DNA from: Pseudonocardia hydrocarbonoxydans
GTDB taxonomy: Bacteria > Actinomycetota > Actinomycetes > Mycobacteriales > Pseudonocardiaceae
Direction of reading: 5' to 3'
NCBI RefSeq assembly: GCF_006539565.1
Contig: NZ_BJNG01000005.1
Coordinates: 158,364 to 222,363 of the forward strand
Length of the DNA stretch: 64,000 nt
The position numbers and the translations under genes are program-made. The notes below the pieces were generated by a model that searched no databases, was not told the origin of the DNA, and saw nothing but the letters and a program-made list of their open reading frames with translations. Below are positions 8,227 through 16,423 of this stretch, piece after piece (position 1 is the stretch's first letter; each line of letters begins with the position of its first letter).

Positions 8227-9228
8227 GTGATCCGTCCCGAGGACGCCCAGTTCCACCCGCCGACCAGCGACGACCCGCTGTGGGCCGAGACCAACTACTT
8301 CGGCCTCTACGCCGCGCAGGACACCGACGCGCCGATCAACATCGGGGTCTACGGCTTGTTCCGCGAGCCGCTGGGCGTGGTCGGGTCGACGGTGTCGGTG
8401 AACCGCAGGCGCGTCACGATGCCGTGGGCCGCGGACTACTGGGACGCCTGGGAGCACCTGGTCGTGCCGCAGCCGTCGAACCTGCTCGACTACGAGCTGG
8501 CCAACGGCCTGAAGGTCACGTGCTCCGAGCCGAACGCGGTGTGGGACGTCTCCTACACCGACGCCGCCGCCGGCCTGGACCTGCGCTTCCGCTACACCGC
8601 GCTGATGGAGGCCTACGACATCAACGACCCCGCACAGGACCCGATGGCCGCCGACCGGGACATGGCGAAGACCTGGGGCCACGCCTACGCCGGGCACTTC
8701 GACCAGACCGGGCACTTCGAGGGCGAGCTGAGGCTGCGCGGCGAGACGGTCCCGATCGACTGCGTGTCGACCATGGACCACAGCTGGGGCGTGCGCGCCG
8801 AGCGTCAGACCTCCCGGCTGTCCTGGCTGCACGCCCATTTCGACCGCGACCTGGCGATCCACGTCATCTCCGACTTCTCCACCGACGCCGGCCCCGACGC
8901 GCCCTCCCCGCTGACCATGACCCACGGCTACGTCCTCGACGGCGGCAAGGTCTACGGGCTCAAGGCGGGCGGCGGCACGTCGGAGCGCACCGGGTTCTAC
9001 GGCGAGCGGGTGACGCTGTCGGTCACCGACTCGGCGGACCGCACCTGGGAGCTGGAGGGCACCGGGCTGACGACGTTCCCGTGGCAGGCCTGGCCGGGCA
9101 CCGTCGGGCACAACGTGCTGCACCGCTGGACCCTCACCTCGGAGTCCGGGGCCGGGCGCACCGGCTACGGGGAGTGCATGGACTTCATCGGGCTCGGCGA
9201 GCTCTCCGCCGTCTACAACAGGGCCTGA
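8227..9228 (+). CDS. Lipocalin-like protein of the AttH/CrtC type (resembles DUF7064/DUF7065)
   Basis: A 333-residue soluble protein. It contains [18 protein letters not shown] and, near residue 180, TMDHSWGVR, a motif typical of the AttH/CrtC/tocopherol-cyclase double-lipocalin fold. Acidic and aromatic clusters ([27 protein letters not shown]) fit that fold. Relatives act on hydrophobic isoprenoid or steroid-like substrates or are uncharacterised; the function here is unknown. GTG 8227 follows a strong AGGAGG at 8215-8220. It is the first gene of a plus-strand pair with a HAD phosphatase one base downstream, divergent from the shell operon. Confidence 0.6.
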   Translation: MIRPEDAQFHPPTSDDPLWAETNYFGLYAAQDTDAPINIGVYGLFREPLGVVGSTVSVNRRRVTMPWAADYWDAWEHLVVPQPSNLLDYELANGLKVTCSEPNAVWDVSYTDAAAGLDLRFRYTALMEAYDINDPAQDPMAADRDMAKTWGHAYAGHFDQTGHFEGELRLRGETVPIDCVSTMDHSWGVRAERQTSRLSWLHAHFDRDLAIHVISDFSTDAGPDAPSPLTMTHGYVLDGGKVYGLKAGGGTSERTGFYGERVTLSVTDSADRTWELEGTGLTTFPWQAWPGTVGHNVLHRWTLTSESGAGRTGYGECMDFIGLGELSAVYNRA

Positions 9229-9229
9229 C

Positions 9230-10210
9230 GTGGGAACGGCGCCGGTCCGGGCCGTCGTCTTCGACCTCGACGGCACGCTGGTGCAGACGCGCGTCGCCTC
9301 CTGGGAGGTGTTCTCGCAGATCAACGACCGGTTCGCGCTCGGCGTCGACAGCCCGGAACGCTACTTCGAGCTGTTCCGCACCAACGTGTTCGCCTCGATC
9401 CGGTCGCTGTGCCGCGACGAGGCCCACGCCGACGAGGTGAAGGCCGCGTTCCTGGCACTGCTGCGCACCGACTACACCCCGGCGATGATCCCCGGGATGA
9501 CCGACGTCGTGCGACGCCTCGCGGGCGACTGCACCCTCGCGGTCATGTCGTCCAACGCGATGCAGGTGCTGCGCCGGGTGCTGGTGACCAACGACCTGGC
9601 GTTCTGTTTCGCCCACGTGTTCGGCGGCGACGTGGCGCCGGACAAGCGCGCCGCCATCCGGGCGTTCCTGGCCGACTCCGGCAGCGGGTTCGGCCGCCGC
9701 TGCGCCGCCGACTACGACGAGGCCGGGCAGCACCCCGCGCCCGACCCGGCCGGGACGGTGCTGGTCACCGACACCGCGGGCGACGTCCGCGACGCCCGGG
9801 AGACCGGGATCCGCGTCGTCGGGGTGGCGTGGGGGATGCACTCGGTGGAGGAGCTGACCGAGGCGGGCGCGGAGTTCGTGGCCCTGTGGCCGCAGGAGAT
9901 CACCGCGTACCTGCTGGGCGACGCGGCCGCGCAGCCCCCCGGCGGGGCCTGCGCCGTGCCGCCCCGCCCGGCCGGGGACGCCTGCGGGTGCGGGTGCTCG
10001 TCCGCGCCGGGGCAGGACCCCGTCCGGGAGGCCGCCGCGGCCCGGCGCCGCCGCCGCACCGCCGCCCGTGCCCACGTCCTCGCCGCCCTGACCCCGGCAT
10101 CCCCGCCCCCGCCCCCGAATGGCAGCAACGTGGCTGTACTGCCATTCGACACCCGCCGGCCGGCGGCACCGCCCGAGCTGCTCGCCGCCGTACGGGCCGT
10201 GTGCCGCTGA
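9230..10210 (+). CDS. HAD-family hydrolase with Cys-rich C-terminal extension
   Basis: 326 residues. HAD motif I is FDLDGTLVQT (nucleophile Asp in DLD), motif II is MSSNA, and motif III/IV is TDTAGDVRDARETG with an upstream Lys in APDKRA. This fits a phosphatase of small phosphorylated metabolites. After about residue 230 comes an extension with CGCGCSS, a basic Arg-rich helix and a proline tract. The palindrome at 10117-10147 lies inside this extension, so the last 40 residues may come from repeat insertion. It is likely co-transcribed with the gene at 8227. It could dephosphorylate a product of the nearby dikinase, by inference. Confidence 0.75.
   Translation: MGTAPVRAVVFDLDGTLVQTRVASWEVFSQINDRFALGVDSPERYFELFRTNVFASIRSLCRDEAHADEVKAAFLALLRTDYTPAMIPGMTDVVRRLAGDCTLAVMSSNAMQVLRRVLVTNDLAFCFAHVFGGDVAPDKRAAIRAFLADSGSGFGRRCAADYDEAGQHPAPDPAGTVLVTDTAGDVRDARETGIRVVGVAWGMHSVEELTEAGAEFVALWPQEITAYLLGDAAAQPPGGACAVPPRPAGDACGCGCSSAPGQDPVREAAAARRRRRTAARAHVLAALTPASPPPPPNGSNVAVLPFDTRRPAAPPELLAAVRAVCR
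10117..10147. repeat. Palindromic repeat inside the HAD gene
   Basis: GAATGGCAG and CTGCCATTC form a perfect 9-base inverted repeat around a 13-base loop. It is translated near the C-terminus of the HAD protein as NGSNVAVLPF. The outer sequence GAATNGCAGCAA also occurs in the larger palindrome at 26718-26774 (read on the minus strand), so the two may belong to one dispersed family. Confidence 0.5.
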
Positions 10211-10311
10211 CCGGTGACCGCACCGGCGTCGTGAGCACGGCACCGGCGTCCCGGCAGCGGTGCGGTGGCGGCAGCGACGGTGCGGTGACGACGACGGTGC
10301 GGCGGCCCGGA

Positions 10312-12768
10312 CTACCCGAGCGCCGCCTTGCCCAGGGACAGCAGCAGCGGGCGGGTCTCGTGGGCGTCGACGGCGAACCGGCGCACCCCGAGCCCGTGCA
10401 GCAGCGCGGCGGCCTCCTCGGACACCGCACCCGACAGGCGCAGCCCGACGCGACACCCCGGCACCTCGGCGGCCGTCGCGGCCACCCGGGCCAGCAGCCC
10501 CCGCACCGAGTCGTCGACGGTCGTGCGGGGGTCGGTGCCCAGCAGGCCGTCGCGGACGTAGGTGTCGAGCGGTTCGGCGGTGAGCAGGTGCCGGGCGGGG
10601 ATGCCGAACACCGCGGCCTGCAGCGCCCGCACCTCCAGCCACAGGACCTCGGTGGTGGCCGCGAGCGCCGCGGCGTGGAAGACCCCGCGCGGGCTGGTGA
10701 GGTAGCAGCCGGTCGGCGGCCGGCCGTCGACGCCGGCGAGCTCCCGCAGCGCGTGCGCCTCCGCCGGGTCGCTGACGTGGCGCACCGCGAGGTGGACGCG
10801 CGCGGCGGCTCCGCTGTCGCGCACGGCGCGGCCGAGCCCGTCGAGCTGGGCCTCGACGAGCGCGGGCAGCCCGAGCGGCACCGACAGCTCGGGGTAGCGG
10901 CCGGTCAGCGCGGTCTGCTGCAGCAGCTCGCGGGACTCGTCGGCGAGGAAGTCGATCGCGCGGACGCCGACCTCCACCTCCCCCGCCGCGGCCAGCAACG
11001 GGGTGAACTCGGCGGCCACGAGGTCGGCGACGCGGGCGAACCGGGCGGTGCGCCGGTCCGCGAGCAGCGCCTCGACCAGCCCGTCGAGGTGCCCGGTCGC
11101 GGCCAGCACGTCGTCGACGGCGGTGACCAGCCCGGTGGCGCCCGCGGCCAGCGCCGGGGCGACGTCGCCGGGCAGCGTCACGCGGCTGAGCACCTCGCAG
11201 CCCGCGGCCGCCGCGGCGACGCCGAGCAGGCCCGACAGCGCGCCGGTCGCCGCGGCCGGGGTGGCCGTGACGAAGGTGCCGGCGAACAGCTCGCCGGTGG
11301 CGCCGTCGAGCGCCACGGGGTCGCCCTCGACCAGCGCCCGCCCGTCGACGGTCACCGTGCGCGCGGCCAGGTCCACCGTCATCGCCGACGCGCCCACGAC
11401 GCACGCGGTGCCCAGCGCCCGCGCGACGACCGCGGCGTGGCTGGTGGACCCGCCGGTGACGGTGACGATCCCGCGCGCGGCGATCATGCCGTGCAGGTCG
11501 GCCGGGCTGGTGACGGGCCGGGCCAGCACCACTGGCGTCCCGGCGTCGGCGAGGGCCTTCGCGCGGTCGGGGTCGAGCACCAGCGCGCCGCTGACCTGGC
11601 CGGGACAGGCCCCGATGCCCGTGGTCAGCAGCCGCCCGCCCGCGCGGGCCGCGTCGACGTCGGCCGCGTCGAAGCCGGGGCGCTGCACCTGGCGCACCTG
11701 TTCGGCGGACACGCGGCGCACCGCCGCGGCGGGCGGCACCGCGCCCTCGGCGAGCAGGTCCGCGGCGATCCGCACCGCGGCCTCCGGGGTCCGTTTGGCG
11801 CTGCGCACCTGCAGCAGCCACAGCACCGAGCGCTCGACGGTGAACTCGATGTCGAGCACGTCGCCGTGGCGGCGTTCCAGGTCGGCACAGGTCGCGTGCA
11901 GCTCGGCGAGCACGTCGGGGGCCAGCGCGGTGGTGACGGGGTCGGGGGTGCGGGTCCCGGACACGACGTCCTCGCCCTGGCTGTGCGCGAGGTACTCGCC
12001 GAACAGGCCGGGCTCCCCGGTCACCGGGTTGCGGGTGAACACCACCCCGGAGCCGGAGTCGGCGGACAGGTTGCCGAACACCATCGCCTGCACCACCACG
12101 GCGGTGCCGAGGTCGTGCGGGATGGCGTGGTGCTCGCGGTAGGTGCGGGCGCGGCGGGTGTTCCAGGACCGCAGCACGGCCTCCACCGCGCCGACGAGCT
12201 GGGCGTGCGGGTCGTCCGGGACGCTCTCGCCGCAGTCGTCGTCGAGCGCCTTCTCGCACGCCGCCCAGACCCGGTCGTAGGCCTCGCCGGGATCCGCGGG
12301 CAGCGGGTCGACGGCCTCGGCGGACGGGTCGAGCGCCCCCAGCACCGTCTCGGCGTACATCGTGTGGAAGCGGGCCACGAGATCGGCCATGAAGGCGACG
12401 TCGCCGGTGGCGGTGGCCAGCGCGACCGCCGCGTCGCGGCCCAGCCCCAGGTCCAGGACGGTGTCCATCATCCCGGGCATCGAGACCGGCGCGCCGGAGC
12501 GCACCGACACCAGCAGCGGCTCCGGGCCCGCCCCGAACGTCCGCCCGGTCCGCTGCTCCAGCTCGGCGAGCCGGGCGAGCACCTCCTCCACCAGGCCGTC
12601 GGGCATCGCGCCCGCGGCGAGGTAGCGGCGGCAGGCGTCGGTGGAGACGACGAAACCCGGCGGCACCCGCAACCCGTCCTGCGTCATCCGGGCCAGGCCC
12701 GCGCCCTTGCCGCCGAGCCGGTCGACGTCGGCGGGGTCGGCGTCGGCGAAGGTCGACGTGAAGCTCAT
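10312..12768 (-). CDS. PPDK/PEP-synthase-like dikinase with degenerate PEP-binding domain
   Basis: 818 residues, close to pyruvate phosphate dikinase length. The N-terminal ATP-grasp domain shows GGKGAGLARMTQDGLRVPPG, SVRSGAPVSMPGMMDTVLDL and VVFTRNPVTGEPGLFGEYL. The swivel domain has GGSTSHAAVVARALGTACVVG-type sequence with phosphoryl-accepting His444. The C-terminal barrel is weakly conserved: the CRTEHMF loop expected after the swivel domain reads GLVTAVDDVL, although VRAIDF remains. Such enzymes move the beta-phosphate of ATP to histidine and then to pyruvate or another acceptor. Here the acceptor may not be pyruvate. It is the last gene of the 15309-10312 operon; ATG 12768 overlaps the preceding stop. 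Confidence 0.82.
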   Translation of the reverse strand: MSFTSTFADADPADVDRLGGKGAGLARMTQDGLRVPPGFVVSTDACRRYLAAGAMPDGLVEEVLARLAELEQRTGRTFGAGPEPLLVSVRSGAPVSMPGMMDTVLDLGLGRDAAVALATATGDVAFMADLVARFHTMYAETVLGALDPSAEAVDPLPADPGEAYDRVWAACEKALDDDCGESVPDDPHAQLVGAVEAVLRSWNTRRARTYREHHAIPHDLGTAVVVQAMVFGNLSADSGSGVVFTRNPVTGEPGLFGEYLAHSQGEDVVSGTRTPDPVTTALAPDVLAELHATCADLERRHGDVLDIEFTVERSVLWLLQVRSAKRTPEAAVRIAADLLAEGAVPPAAAVRRVSAEQVRQVQRPGFDAADVDAARAGGRLLTTGIGACPGQVSGALVLDPDRAKALADAGTPVVLARPVTSPADLHGMIAARGIVTVTGGSTSHAAVVARALGTACVVGASAMTVDLAARTVTVDGRALVEGDPVALDGATGELFAGTFVTATPAAATGALSGLLGVAAAAAGCEVLSRVTLPGDVAPALAAGATGLVTAVDDVLAATGHLDGLVEALLADRRTARFARVADLVAAEFTPLLAAAGEVEVGVRAIDFLADESRELLQQTALTGRYPELSVPLGLPALVEAQLDGLGRAVRDSGAAARVHLAVRHVSDPAEAHALRELAGVDGRPPTGCYLTSPRGVFHAAALAATTEVLWLEVRALQAAVFGIPARHLLTAEPLDTYVRDGLLGTDPRTTVDDSVRGLLARVAATAAEVPGCRVGLRLSGAVSEEAAALLHGLGVRRFAVDAHETRPLLLSLGKAALG

Positions 12769-13379
12769 TCGACGCGGGCCCGGCCGAGGGTGCGCAGCAG
12801 GTCCTCGTGGAACTCGAACCAGACGTTGTGCACCGAGTCCAGCGTGGGCGCGGAGACCAGCTCGTGGCGCCCGGCGTCGATGCCGTCCAGGGCGGCGGCG
12901 AAGCGGCGCGGGTAGGCGCCGAAGCGCGGGTCGTGCCCGGCCAGCGCGTCGAGCAGGGGGCCCAGGCGCTGCACCAGCTTGTCGAGGCGGGCGATGACCT
13001 TGCCGTCGTACTCGGCGTCGGAGTGGTCGTTGGTGACCCGGCGCCCGCCCACGTCGATCTGCTGCCAGGACGACATCGTGGTGAGGAACTGCGCGTTGAC
13101 GGTCTCGAAGCGGTCGACGAGCGGCGCGAGCCCGGCGTCCTCGCGCACCGCCGCGTAGTGGTGGGCCGCGGCGGCCGCGAGCGCGGGCTCGGCGTCGTCG
13201 GTCGGGAAGGCGGCACCGGCGGCCACGACTATCAGGCCCCGTTCCTCGAGCCGGGCCAGCACCGACTCCACGTCGGCCGTGCCCGTGTCGGCGGCGACCA
13301 CCTCGGCGGCCACCATCTTCTTCAGTGCGACGACGTTGAGGACGTCGTAGTCGGTCTTGTCCAGGACCGGCGCGGTCAT
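12765..13379 (-). CDS. Conserved-looking protein of unknown function in the dikinase operon
   Basis: A 204-residue soluble protein that I do not recognise. The first 60 residues (DYDVLNVVALKKMVAAEVVA, then VESVLARLEERGLIVVAAG) look like a small winged-helix-type fold. The rest is helical, with Trp and Asp-rich turns (TTMSSWQQIDVGGRRVTNDH) and a C-terminal helix VWFEFHEDLLRTLGRAR. No membrane segment or signal peptide. Its stop overlaps the dikinase start (ATGA), so the two are translationally coupled and probably form a complex. A strong hairpin (13401-13432) lies just upstream of its ATG. Confidence 0.6.
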   Translation of the reverse strand: MTAPVLDKTDYDVLNVVALKKMVAAEVVAADTGTADVESVLARLEERGLIVVAAGAAFPTDDAEPALAAAAAHHYAAVREDAGLAPLVDRFETVNAQFLTTMSSWQQIDVGGRRVTNDHSDAEYDGKVIARLDKLVQRLGPLLDALAGHDPRFGAYPRRFAAALDGIDAGRHELVSAPTLDSVHNVWFEFHEDLLRTLGRARVE

Positions 13380-13400
13380 GGTTCCTCCCGGGACAGGCCA

Positions 13401-13432
13401 CCGGGCGGCACGCCGCGTGGCGTGCCGCCCGG
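13401..13432 (-). terminator. Strong hairpin between two genes of the dikinase operon
   Basis: CCGGGCGGCACGCC and GGCGTGCCGCCCGG pair perfectly (14 bases) around the loop GCGT. There is no U-tract. It sits between the stop at 13445 and the ATG at 13379, so it may attenuate or stabilise transcript ends within the operon and set a lower dose for the two downstream genes. Confidence 0.6.
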
Positions 13433-13444
13433 GGCGAGGGGTCC

Positions 13445-14878
13445 TTACAGCCAGCGGCCCTTGGAGTTGCGCCGGTCGGCGTCCTCGGAGAAGGGCAGGT
13501 ACCCCGCCCCCGAGAAGATCTTGCTGGGCACGGTCTCCTGGGCGAAGCCGCGCTTGGTGATGTCGTAGTAGTAGTTCGCGACCCGCTGGTCGATCTCCCA
13601 CAGGTCGTAGTCGCGGCAGGCCTTCTCGTAGGTGCCGGCCAACCGCATGTGCGGGAGGATCATGTCCACGTAGTAGACGTACTGGCCGTTCCAGATCAGG
13701 TCGCGCCGGTTCATCCGGGCGGTCTTGGAGTAGAGCTTGAGCGTGGCGTTCTGCACCCGGCCCAGGTGGTCGCCCAGGTCGTCCACCTTGATCGGGTACA
13801 CCTCGCCCATCGGGGTGTTCCACTTCTCCCGGGCGAACACCGCGCCACCGGTGATGGCCTCGATGTAGTTCTTGGGCCGGGTGAAGGTGGTGGAGATGTC
13901 GTTGACCCGGATCTCGTTGAGCCCCATCTTCTCCGGGTCGATCGTCAGCGCGAGGGTGTAGCAGTGGGGCAGGTTCTCGTCGTCGCAGACGTCGCTCCAG
14001 TGGAACACCTCCTCGTTGACGAACAGGTCGCGCAGGATCAGCAGCTGCCCGTCCGGGAGCTCGTAGGGGCCGGTGTCGCCCAGGCCGAGCCGGCAGTCGT
14101 AGTGGTCGAGGAAGCTCAGCAGCTCCGCGGCCACTTTGAACTGGGTGAACGCGGCGTGCTTCGGGCTGCCCGCCTCCAGCGGCTCGATCTGCGCGGTGAT
14201 CTGGGACAGGAAGTCGGGTTCGTGGATCCGGCAGCGGTAGCGGTCCTGGGAGTTGAGGATGTAGCCGTCCTGGCGCTTGCCCCACAGGATGCGCTGCATG
14301 AACTTGAGGATCTCGTTGCTCTCGCCGATGTAGTCGTCGGGCCCGATGACCTCCAGTGCGAGCAGGCCGCAGCGCCCCATCCCGAACCCGACGGCGCCGA
14401 TGCACCAGTCGTGCACCGCGTTGACCTTGGTGCCGATCCCGCGCCGCGCGCTGGCCCCGATGTCCATGATCGCCTGCGCGCCGCCGGCCTCCTTGGTGGT
14501 CATGCGCAGGATCTCCGGCCACCGGTAGAACTCGTGCATGAAGGCCAGGATCTCGTACTCCTGGCGCGGGATCATGCCGCTCACGCCCTCGGTGGCGCGC
14601 ATGACGAGCACGTCCCAGATGTTCCAGGCCAGGTAGTTGTTGAGGTCGTTCAGCTCGGGGATGGTGAACTCGTCGCGGAGGACGTCCTCCTTCGACACCT
14701 TCTCCAGCACGCCGCTCTTGGCGCGTGCCTTCATCATCTTGTCGCCCTTGATCCCGTCGGTGACGGGCTCCATGCCGTGGAAGTTGCCGACGTAGGTCAG
14801 GTCCTGGAAGCGGAGGCCGTCGTCGCCCTCCTCGTACCGCTGCTTGTAGGTGGCGCGCTTGCCCTCGGTGGTCGTCAC
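13445..14878 (-). CDS. Large soluble protein of unknown function in the dikinase operon
   Basis: 477 residues, not recognised. It is well ordered and rich in aromatic residues and cysteines: YKQRYEEGDDGLRFQDLTYV, NAVHDWCIGAVGFGMGRCGL, GKRQDGYILNSQDRYRCRIH, and DLIWNGQYVYYVDMILPHMR. No transmembrane segment, nucleotide-binding loop or known catalytic motif is visible. Codon use is typical. GTG 14878 follows AAGGAGA. It lies directly after the stand-alone phosphohistidine domain gene and before the dikinase, so it is the best candidate for the substrate-binding partner of a multi-subunit kinase or lyase, by position only. Confidence 0.6.
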   Translation of the reverse strand: MTTTEGKRATYKQRYEEGDDGLRFQDLTYVGNFHGMEPVTDGIKGDKMMKARAKSGVLEKVSKEDVLRDEFTIPELNDLNNYLAWNIWDVLVMRATEGVSGMIPRQEYEILAFMHEFYRWPEILRMTTKEAGGAQAIMDIGASARRGIGTKVNAVHDWCIGAVGFGMGRCGLLALEVIGPDDYIGESNEILKFMQRILWGKRQDGYILNSQDRYRCRIHEPDFLSQITAQIEPLEAGSPKHAAFTQFKVAAELLSFLDHYDCRLGLGDTGPYELPDGQLLILRDLFVNEEVFHWSDVCDDENLPHCYTLALTIDPEKMGLNEIRVNDISTTFTRPKNYIEAITGGAVFAREKWNTPMGEVYPIKVDDLGDHLGRVQNATLKLYSKTARMNRRDLIWNGQYVYYVDMILPHMRLAGTYEKACRDYDLWEIDQRVANYYYDITKRGFAQETVPSKIFSGAGYLPFSEDADRRNSKGRWL

Positions 14879-14889
14879 AGTCGTCTCCT

Positions 14890-15309
14890 TCAGTCGTCCG
14901 CGACCACGCGGCCGACCTCGTGGTCGGTGCAGTCGAGCCGGACCTTGCGGCCGTCGAGGGCCTTCGCGATCTCCTCGAAGTGCTCGTCGCCGGTCTGGCC
15001 GACGACGTAGCGCGAGTCGCTGTCGGTGAGGTACGCCGTCATCACGCAGGGCGTCTGGAACTCCCGCGACAGGATGCCGAGGTGCGACTCGGGCGCGCCG
15101 GACATCGTGATGACGCCGATCGCCCCCATGCTCAGTGCGGGCGCGAGGAAGGTGGTCGTGCCGCCGCGGACCAGCAGGATGTGTTCCTGGAGCTTGCCGG
15201 ACTTGATCAGGTTGATCACGTCCGCGGGCGCGGACAGGTACTTGATCGTGCCGCTCGGTGATTTGGCGGTGTCGAAGACGTTGTAGCCCTCGGCCAGTAC
15301 CTCGGCCAT
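14890..15309 (-). CDS. Stand-alone phosphohistidine swivel domain (PEP-utilising enzyme mobile domain)
   Basis: 139 residues. VITMSGAPESHLGILSREF matches the mobile domain of PEP synthase/PPDK, with candidate phospho-acceptor His76 in the SH pair. The rest (ILLVRGGTTTFLAPALSMGA) is the usual beta-sandwich. A free mobile domain implies that phosphoryl transfer runs between separate subunits, as in phenylphosphate synthase of Thauera, where ATP-grasp and swivel parts are split. ATG 15309. It is the first gene of the operon and lies about 105 bases downstream of operator-like site 3. Confidence 0.8.
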   Translation of the reverse strand: MAEVLAEGYNVFDTAKSPSGTIKYLSAPADVINLIKSGKLQEHILLVRGGTTTFLAPALSMGAIGVITMSGAPESHLGILSREFQTPCVMTAYLTDSDSRYVVGQTGDEHFEEIAKALDGRKVRLDCTDHEVGRVVADD

Positions 15310-15413
15310 CCGTTCCTCCTTGAACTGCTCCGGTAGCTGCTTGGCTGCGCCTCACTGTGCCGCGCGTCACTGCGTGCACCGATGGGCCGAACGGATAGAA
15401 GTCGCCGGACGCC

Positions 15414-15430
15414 TTGTCTCGCCCGGACAA
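15414..15430. promoter_or_regulatory. Operator-like site 3 upstream of the dikinase operon
   Basis: TTGTCT-N5-GGACAA, an 11/12 match to the core of site 1 (218-234) with the same 5-base spacer. It lies between the stop of the PanE-like gene and the start of the swivel-domain gene, where a promoter for the 15309-10312 operon is expected. This links the dikinase operon to the BMC shell genes. Confidence 0.55.
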
Positions 15431-15503
15431 CGTCACGCCAGGACGCCGTCACGCCAGGACGCCGCCCGCCCGCCCGGCCGGGGCGGGGCGGGGAGCCGGT
15501 GGC

Positions 15504-16382
15504 TCAGCGGGTGGAGGCCGCCGCGATCTCGGCGACGGTCCGCCGGGTCACCGGCGCGCCGTCGGGCGCGGCCCGCAGGATCGGGCCGGCGATCGCGTCG
15601 AGCTCGAGCACCGCCCCGGCCTCGGCGTCCTTGAGCATCGAGGAGCGCATCGTCGCCGGCATGCCGCTTAGCCGGGCCCGGACGGCCGCCCCGTCGAGGC
15701 CCGTGGCACCGGAGGCCGTCGCGGCGGCCACGGCCTCGTCGACGAGGTCGGCCAGCAGGTCGGGACGGGCCTCGCGGGCCGGGCCGATCGGCTCCGTCGT
15801 CCGCGTCGTGAGCAGGGCGAACGGCGCCAGGAAGCACAGCTTGCGCCACAGCAGGGTGGCCTCGTCGGGCGCGGAGGTGTCGACGTCGAGACCCGCCCCG
15901 CGCAGCAACGCCCCCGGGCCGCCCGCGTGGGCCGCGGTGACGGCGTAGTCGGCGAACGGGGACAGGTGCTCGACGACCCCGGGGGCCACCCGTGTGGCCT
16001 CCACGGCGACGGTCATCGGCACCACCTCGGCCCGCGGGAACACCGCGCGCAGCAGCGGGACGTGGTCCACGCCGTTGAGCAGCGGCACCACCGCGGCCCC
16101 CTCGACCAGCGCCGCGGGCACGCGGCCGAGCGCGGCGAGCAGGTCCGGCGCCTTGACCGCGACGAACAGCACGTCGACGGGCGCGGCCGGCCACGGCCGC
16201 GCCGGCACCCGCACGGCGGTCCGGCCGAACCGGGCGCTGCGCAGCGTCAGCCCGTCGACGTTGATCGCGGTGCTCGTGCGGTCGGAGGCCAGCATCGTGA
16301 CGAGGTGACCGGCCGCGGCCAGCAGCGCACCGAGCATGCCGCCCACGGCCCCGGCTCCCAGTACCGCGATCCGCTGCGCCAT
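15504..16382 (-). CDS. Ketopantoate reductase family protein (ApbA/PanE-like)
   Basis: 292 residues. The N-terminal NADP-binding Rossmann motif is AVLGAGAVGGMLGALLAAAG. Ketopantoate-reductase-type segments follow: DVLFVAVKAPDLLAALG (catalytic Lys in VAVKA), VVPLLNGVDH (Asn), and the all-alpha C-terminal half starting LWRKLCFLAPFALLTTR. The family reduces 2-keto acids such as ketopantoate, but paralogues beside catabolic genes often have other substrates. It lies 41 bases after the AtuA-like gene, same strand, so probably co-transcribed with it rather than with the operon downstream of site 3. Confidence 0.8.
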   Translation of the reverse strand: MAQRIAVLGAGAVGGMLGALLAAAGHLVTMLASDRTSTAINVDGLTLRSARFGRTAVRVPARPWPAAPVDVLFVAVKAPDLLAALGRVPAALVEGAAVVPLLNGVDHVPLLRAVFPRAEVVPMTVAVEATRVAPGVVEHLSPFADYAVTAAHAGGPGALLRGAGLDVDTSAPDEATLLWRKLCFLAPFALLTTRTTEPIGPAREARPDLLADLVDEAVAAATASGATGLDGAAVRARLSGMPATMRSSMLKDAEAGAVLELDAIAGPILRAAPDGAPVTRRTVAEIAAASTR

Positions 16383-16423
16383 GGGGGTCCTCCCGAGGGT
16401 CGAACCGCCATCCTGGCGCACCG

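Noticed and set aside
9185..13216. Minus-strand open frame of more than 1300 codons across the HAD and dikinase genes
   Set aside because: Shadow frame of a GC-rich genome: the product is Arg/Pro/Ala-rich, has no domain, and real genes with motifs occupy other frames.
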